A program made the position numbers and the translations under genes. A DNA stretch of 64,000 bases from Otis tarda (Eukaryota > Chordata > Aves > Otidiformes > Otididae): assembly GCA_026413225.1 (NCBI GenBank), contig CM048554.1, forward strand, positions 88,143,963 to 88,207,962, given 5' to 3'. Shown here piece after piece: positions 59,201 to 64,000 of the stretch. How positions within the stretch are numbered: the first letter of the stretch is position 1; each line of letters opens with the position of its first letter. The notes beneath the pieces are model-generated. The model had not been told where the DNA came from. It did no database searches and worked only from the letters and a program-made list of their open reading frames with translations.

Positions 59201-61499
59201 TTTCACTTTACACTGTAAGCCAGATCACTGAAGCAGCCTTTCTCAGGTCTCTCACCTCAGTTTATATTACTGACTTGAATTCCACCATTACTACAAAAGT
59301 TACAATAGCACACTTGGAGGAGACAGTATTTCCAAATGGTAATATGTCTGCAAGGTCCCAAACTCACCAGTTGTGACACCTGCCTCTACAAAATTTATCT
59401 TTGTTAGCAGAGGCTGAATCTAAGCCTACTTGCAGCTGTGCCAAAGGCTATGGGAATTAAGATTTCTTACATGGCCAAAAAAGCGCCAATAAAATAAATG
59501 AGGATTTATCAATATTCAAAGCTTCCCTCCTAATATAATCCCACTGTAACCTCTCCTCCTTCCTCCTTGAGTTAGGATTTCAGTGAAGTTAAATGTCTCA
59601 CCACATTGCTTCCACATTCCTCAACAGTTTCAACTCAGCTGGAAATAACCAGCACAAGAAACATATCAAGACCATACCACATCAAGAAATAACATGACAT
59701 ACACAAAGACTGTTCCTTTACAATATTAAATTTAGCCCTCTGAGAATGCACACAGTAACATCAGAATAAATAGAGCCAACCCCAATCTATTAGTTCCAGA
59801 ATGGACTTCCTAAGTTACTGACTCAATACCATTATTAACCTCTCTCTTCCATAAACAGACCAAGCTCCAGCTGAAAAACAGTTGTTTCTTCTGTCCCATT
59901 CTCTCATAAGGTTGTCCAGAACCCTCCTGCTCTATGAAAAGCAGAGCTAGACAGCGAAGCTGAGCTGCCATGCTTAGCATGGCGATCACTTGATGCCAAT
60001 CCAAGATCCATTTTGCTGCTATACCTTCTGCAGAGATAACCATCATTTACTTTTTTTCCTCCTGTCACTCTTTCAGATACTGAGCTAAAAAGAAGGCATG
60101 TACGTAACACTGCAGCTGATCTTTGTAATCATAATCTTTGTAATCAGGTTTGGCCTCTGATTAAGTGGAAGAATGGAATATGAATTAGAAACATGATAAA
60201 AGCTAACCTACATTTTTCAAGTATCTAACATTTGTGAAAATACAGACAGTAATCAGCAGACTTTGGAAAAAAAAAATAGTAAAGTACAATTCAAGCTAAA
60301 AAGCAGCTTCTGCTCTAGTTCTTTTAAAAGTTATTAAAAACTTGAACAAGTTTCTTCTGACCCTTATAGAGTCTCCCCAGAACCTCCTGACCGTGCAGAG
60401 CAAAGGGAGATCAGCCTTTCTGGGTTACTGATTGCCACTGCAAGCGCTTGTCTTTCCCAATCTGAATCCTCACCATGACAAATGAGGCATAAAGTACTAA
60501 TCCCACCCTGGACTAGTGCTCCAGCACTGGATGTAGACTCTTCCCCAAGACTTTGAAGACTAGTGCTCAAACCCTTATTTGCTTCTCTTTGCCAAAGTGC
60601 TCCCAAAACACATCCAGCAATTCTGAGTTAGTCTCTGTTACTTTTTTTTAAATCACCCCATCTCCTCCACTCCTTCTCCAAAAAAGGAAATTCCATAAAA
60701 GTCAAAGACATTGCCTAGACTTTAGATAAATATTGGTCCAGCTGTACTAGTTTGTCCTAGTTAAATTTCCTCTCAGTTCCTACCTATAGTTTTCATCTCT
60801 CTAGTCCCTGTCCTCCACTTGTTACTTCTACTATAAAACAGTTCCAGTATTAGCAGAATGCTGAATTTAGCACACTCCTCCTATATAGTCCCAATGATAA
60901 AAGTTTCTTCAGAAAGATAAATTTCTTCTTTTTTTTTTTTTAAATCTTTTATAGCTTTAAATTTATTTTCTCTGAACAAAAAACAAAAGCAGTAAGGCTA
61001 CCCACCACTGCCCTTTTAGCATTAACAGGAGCAAGAACAGAGTAATATGGACCATACCAAGTAGTCAGCAGAAGCAGCAGTAGCTGTAATTGTTGTTATA
61101 AACTGTTCCTGATCCTCTGACATTCCTCAGTATTGACAAATTTCTACCACAGCCAAGAAATCCATGTTTCTCTCACGTACAAGAAAAGCAGTCAATAAAA
61201 AGAGGTAGAATAAATAAATAAAAAAAAAATCTAATAAAGATAGTAGTAACTCTAATTGCTGAGAGTTCAAAAAATTAGGAGAGAGAGATTTCTGTACAAT
61301 AATCAGTTACAAATGAAGAGTAGGAACATTAAGATAGGCAAGCTCAGCTGCAATAGTCTCTACTGAACTTACATTTATGAGCCTTCAGGCCTTCAAACGA
61401 CACCGGTCCATACTCATAGTACTCGTACTCCCAGGTGTAATCAGAGTTAGACAAAGCCTGCTGGGAGGTTCTGTTAGAAACCAGCCTCAGGGCAGACAT
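49896..61499 (-). CDS. MRAP2: MRAP2, melanocortin receptor accessory protein 2, three coding exons
   Basis: MRAP2 is a small single-pass membrane protein that forms antiparallel dimers and modulates G-protein-coupled receptors such as MC4R and the ghrelin receptor, affecting energy balance. The coding exons are 61499-61373, 55520-55421 and 50289-49896. They join in frame into 206 residues, against 205 in human. The N-terminal part has a sequon (NRT, residue 9) and the aromatic run YTWEYEYYEYGPVSFEGLK. The membrane segment is about residues 45-67 (SIVIGFWVGLAVFVIFMFF) and is unchanged from human as I recall it. The tail has RMNSFVADFGRPLE, IPNFVNTEQNSS and EDDLLISEPPI. All introns are GT-AG. 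The noncoding first exon and promoter are probably right of the window. Identification is very secure. Confidence -1.
50290..55420 (-). other. MRAP2 intron between coding exons 2 and 3
   Basis: A 5.1 kb intron. It contains a degraded CR1 piece at 53812-53965 and short A tracts. Its ORFs are short and unsupported. Nothing else is recognised. Confidence -1.
53812..53965 (-). mobile_element. old CR1 LINE fragment
   Basis: Weakly preserved CR1 3' sequence on the minus strand. The + strand shows GATTGGAAGGGATTTCTGG and, later, CTAGGCAGCCTGTTCCAAG, the landmarks of a CR1 tail at the right spacing. It diverges far more than the other copies, so it is older. Confidence -1.
55421..55520 (-). CDS. MRAP2: MRAP2 coding exon 2 (transmembrane)
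   Basis: 100 nt with acceptor TTTCACCAG and donor gtgagt on the minus strand, phase 1 in and phase 2 out. It reads YSIVIGFWVGLAVFVIFMFF, then VLTLLTKTGAPHQ: the complete single membrane helix plus a short basic flank. Confidence -1.
55521..61372 (-). other. MRAP2 intron between coding exons 1 and 2
   Basis: A 5.9 kb AT-rich intron with pyrimidine and T tracts (for example 58503-58529 and 60929-60942). No interspersed repeat or gene is recognised. Confidence -1.
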
Positions 61500-61522
61500 C
61501 TTGCACCTCAATAAATATAGAC
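61373..61522 (-). CDS. MRAP2: MRAP2 first coding exon with 5' UTR segment
   Basis: The exon begins after a TATCCACAG acceptor at 61522, has 23 nt of 5' UTR and starts at ATG 61499-61497. It reads MSALRLVSNRTSQQALSNSD, then YTWEYEYYEYGPVSFEGLK, and ends AHK plus one base at donor gtaagt. CDS is 61373-61499. The start is fixed by the match to the human MSAQRLISNRTSQQ N terminus. Its acceptor, UTR and first 17 codons are duplicated upstream (see repeat entry). Confidence -1.
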
Positions 61523-61721
61523 CTGTGGATATGAAATGTGTTTAATAGAGACTACATACTTCTAGTGCATCTTTTGATTTTATACAGACAAAGCCTGCTG
61601 GGAGGTTCTGTTAGAAACCAGCCTCAGGCAGACATCTTGCACCTCAAATATAGACCTATGGATATGAAATGTGTTTAACAGAGACTACATACTTCTAGTG
61701 CATCTTTTGATTTTATACAGA
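61451..61721. repeat. tandem duplication covering the MRAP2 start-codon exon
   Basis: Copy 1 is 61451-61587 and copy 2 is 61588-61721. They are nearly identical. Copy 2 lacks one G at the fourth codon and three bases in the UTR and has two substitutions. Copy 2 carries its own AG acceptor (CATAG, exon start 61655) and an ATG at 61635-61633, but that frame ends at once (ATG TCT GCC TGA). It has no donor. The near identity suggests a recent event. Confidence -1.
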
Positions 61722-62029
61722 ATCCTTTCTTATTTATGGGATCTTCTCCTCACCACTGTTCCCAAGAGCAGTCACTCACTCACAAAGGCTCTCTCTCCCA
61801 CTTTCTCCTTTAAAATCCAGTATCGCTGCCCCATCACATTCCCTCCCATTCCTTCCCCAGTCTTTGCTGGCCAACCACTGGTCAATACAGAGCTTCTCTT
61901 CAATGGAAATAAGAGAATCTATGCTCACTTACACACAGATGCCTGTAAGTATACAAAAGCATCAAACCCAGGGTCCTCAGATTGAATATAGCTTTTATAG
62001 CTCAAAAATAGTAAATACCAAAGTCCACC
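61523..62029 (-). other. MRAP2 upstream intron or 5' flank
   Basis: About 500 bp, of which 61588-61721 is the second copy of the tandem duplication. No core promoter is evident, so the upstream noncoding exon is probably beyond the window. The rest is not recognised. Confidence -1.
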
Positions 62030-62108
62030 AGCCTCAGCAGCTTAGGGTGAACACTGCCATGAAAACCTGGATGGAGAAATGGATAGACCACCGCACTCAA
62101 AGGGTTAC
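62030..62108 (+). mobile_element. CR1 LINE, left part, split by an LTR
   Basis: The plus strand reads TWMEKWIDHRTQRVT, which aligns with [16 protein letters not shown] in the reverse transcriptase of the long copy at 46507-48645. It stops abruptly where the LTR begins and resumes beyond it at about 63239. Confidence -1.
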
Positions 62109-63238
62109 TATTCTGGTTTTGTTTAGTGAGGGGGGGCCTAAGGTGGTAGCTTCTGTAGGAAACTGCTAGAAGTCGCTCCCCTTTGTTCAGCGGACTCAGC
62201 CAGGCCTAGGGTGGACCCGCTGCTGGCCAAGGCCAAGCCAATTGGTAGCAGAATGTTCCGTGATAATGCCTCTGCGATAACGTATTTAAGGGGAAAACAG
62301 GAAAAAAAAGAGAAGATGTGAAGCAGCTGAGCAGGGGCAGAGAGGGGGAGGCGTGAGCCTTGTGGGCCTTGCAGGCCTCACCCTCTGGCCTCCCGCCAGG
62401 CAGCCAACAGGGCCCAACTCGGCCCAGCCCTGCTGCAAGAAGTGGAGGAGATGAGAAGTGAACGAGATGTAAAAAGATCCTGAGAGGCGTCTGCCAGCCT
62501 GTTGTGAAGAATTTTTCTCATGAGAGGAACAGCTGCAGACGCCAATGTCAGTGAAGAAGGAGGGGGAGAAGTAATGCTGCTTCTGGCCATAATTCCCCTG
62601 CAGCCTGTGGTGACAACTATGGTGGAGCAGGTTGTCCCCCTGCAGCCCATGGAGGTCCACAGAGGGGCAGAGATCCACCTGCAGCCCGTGGAGGACCCCA
62701 CATCAGGGCAGGCGGATGCCTGAAGGAGGCTGTGGCCCATGGAGGGCCTGCTGGGACAGCTGTTCTGGAGGGACTGCACCCCATGGAAGAGATGAACCAC
62801 GCTGGAGCAGTTTCACAAAGGACTGTGGCCTGTGGGAGGGACCCCACGATGGGGAATGTGAGGAGTTCTTCCCCCGGCAACAAAGCAGCAGCGTAAAACA
62901 ACGCGTGATGAACTGACCGCAACCCTCATTCCCTCTTCCCCCCTGTGCCGCTTGGAGAGGGAAGGTAGTAGAGATAATGTTAACATCCCCCCACCCCTCG
63001 CTCTTCCTGGGCTTATCTTGTTCTCTGTCTCATTCTCCTGCTAGTTTTAGAAATAAATGAATACTTTTCCCCAAGTCGAGTCTGTTTTGCCCATAACAGT
63101 AACTTTAAGGATTTCTCCCCGTCCTTATCTCAAACCCTGAGCCATTTTTCTTATATTATCTCCCCCTATTCTCTCGGAGGGTGGGGGGAGTGAGAGAGAG
63201 ACTGCGTAGACTGGTCCCGATCGGGGCTGAACTCATCA
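62109..63238 (+). mobile_element. solo LTR (ERVL-like) inserted in a CR1
   Basis: About 1.1 kb on the plus strand. It begins TATTCTGGTTTTG, close to the TGTCCTGGTTTTG start of the LTR at 7073-7504. It has a TATA-like TATTTAAG at 62283-62290 and AATAAA at 63052-63057. It ends with ACTGCGTAGACTGG and CGGGGCTGAAC, nearly the same end as the 7 kb copy. The middle (62550-62900) contains repeated CCTGCAGCCC-type phrases that give spurious open frames. No internal viral genes adjoin it. The ends are eroded and I see no clean target duplication. Confidence -1.
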
Positions 63239-64000
63239 GTACAAAGTCCAGCTGGCAAGTGGTTACCAGCAGTACCCCTCACACTGATACAGGCTAACAG
63301 CGTTTAACATGTTCCTCAAAGAGTTGGGCAATGAAATGGAGTGCATTTGTAGCAAGTTCACAGATTACATGGGGACAGTCAAGAGGCTGGAAGGCAGACC
63401 GCTACTCAGAGGGACTAAGTCAAGCTGGAGAAAGGGACTGACAAGAACCTCATGAGTCTCATCAATGCACATGCAAAGTTCTGCATCCAGAAGGGAATAA
63501 TCCCATGCAGTAGTACAGGCTGGGGGTTGACTGCTGGGGAGCAGCTCTGCAGAGAAGAACCTGTGATGGACAACAAGCTGAACAGGAGTCAGCAATACGC
63601 CTGTGGCAACGGCGGCCAAGGCGTGTACCAGGCTGAATTAACAAGAGCACAGCCAGCAGGCCAAGAGACGTGTTTATTCTTCTCTACTCATCACTGGTAA
63701 GACTGTATCTGGGGTACTGTATCTGGTTTTGGTATCCCGAAATAAAAGCAAGACATGGACATGCTGGGGCAAGTCCAGTGGAAGGCCACCAAGACAGTCA
63801 GGGAACTGGGGTTCAGGATGCACGAGAGCCTAAGGCAACTGGGTTTTTCTAGCCTAGAGAAGAGAAGGCTCCCAGGAGACTGTAGGGCTATCTACAACAA
63901 TTACAGTCAGAGGGTGCAAAGACGATGCAGCCAGACTCTTCTCAGAGGTGCAGAGTAAGAGGACAAGAAGCAATGGACACAAATTGGGAAATGGGAAATT
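63239..64000 (+). mobile_element. CR1 LINE, right part, runs off the window
   Basis: Continuation of the CR1 left of the LTR. The plus strand carries fragments of the RT C-terminal region: KSSW plus VVTSS, then NMFLKELGNEMECICSKFTD, then VRLYLGYCIWFWYPE, QWKATKTVRELGF and FSSLEKRRLPGDCRAIYN. The frame is broken many times, so this is an old copy. It extends past the right edge. Confidence -1.

Noticed and set aside
62286..62922. Several overlapping open frames up to 140 codons on both strands
   Set aside because: They fall in the GC-rich, internally repetitive middle of the LTR and have repetitive Pro/Cys/Ser composition; no homology is recognisable.
1..64000. CRISPR arrays, tRNA, rRNA, bacterial-type operons or an unknown defence system
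   Set aside because: No regularly spaced repeats, no cloverleaf or rRNA landmarks, and all real coding sequence is explained by two vertebrate genes and retroelements.

Overview
The window is vertebrate nuclear DNA, almost certainly from a bird. It is AT-rich and holds genes split by GT-AG introns. It also carries several CR1 LINE copies whose 3' ends finish in the avian-type (ATTCTATG)n tandem, and LTR elements of an avian ERVL-like type. I cannot name the species.

Layout: positions 1955-40596 on the + strand hold 27 consecutive coding exons of CEP162 (KIAA1009/QN1), a centriolar and ciliary transition-zone coiled-coil protein. The start codon lies upstream of the window. The stop is at 40594-40596 and a poly(A) signal lies at 40795-40800. 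All 27 exons join in frame with GT-AG introns and give 1489 residues. Positions 49896-61499 on the - strand hold the three coding exons of MRAP2, the melanocortin receptor accessory protein 2 (206 residues). The two genes converge tail to tail, the same neighbour relation as in other amniotes. They share no pathway that I can see; the arrangement is syntenic, not functional.

Between the two 3' ends lies about 9 kb of gene-free DNA. Most of its right half is a 2.9 kb CR1 LINE in the MRAP2 sense, with one in-frame stop and an altered reverse transcriptase active-site box. Smaller CR1 pieces lie in CEP162 introns (21.2, 30.9 and 33.9 kb), in MRAP2 intron 2 (53.8 kb) and at the right edge. The right-edge CR1 is split by an LTR. 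A solo LTR with a 5-bp target duplication sits antisense in CEP162 intron 3. Two further stretches (about 17.7-18.5 and 25.6-26.1 kb) appear to be copies of one unidentified dispersed repeat.

Most noteworthy: (1) a near-identical tandem duplication of about 135 bp that copies the splice acceptor, start codon and first codons of MRAP2, the upstream copy being frameshifted to a 3-codon ORF; (2) two extra, frame-neutral CEP162 exons, with no counterpart in the human protein as I remember it, that account for a product longer than human CEP162; (3) an LTR nested in a CR1 upstream of MRAP2. I found no prokaryote-like system, CRISPR array, tRNA or rRNA. This looks like ordinary avian chromosomal sequence with a few local oddities. 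Comparisons with human proteins are from memory and were not computed.
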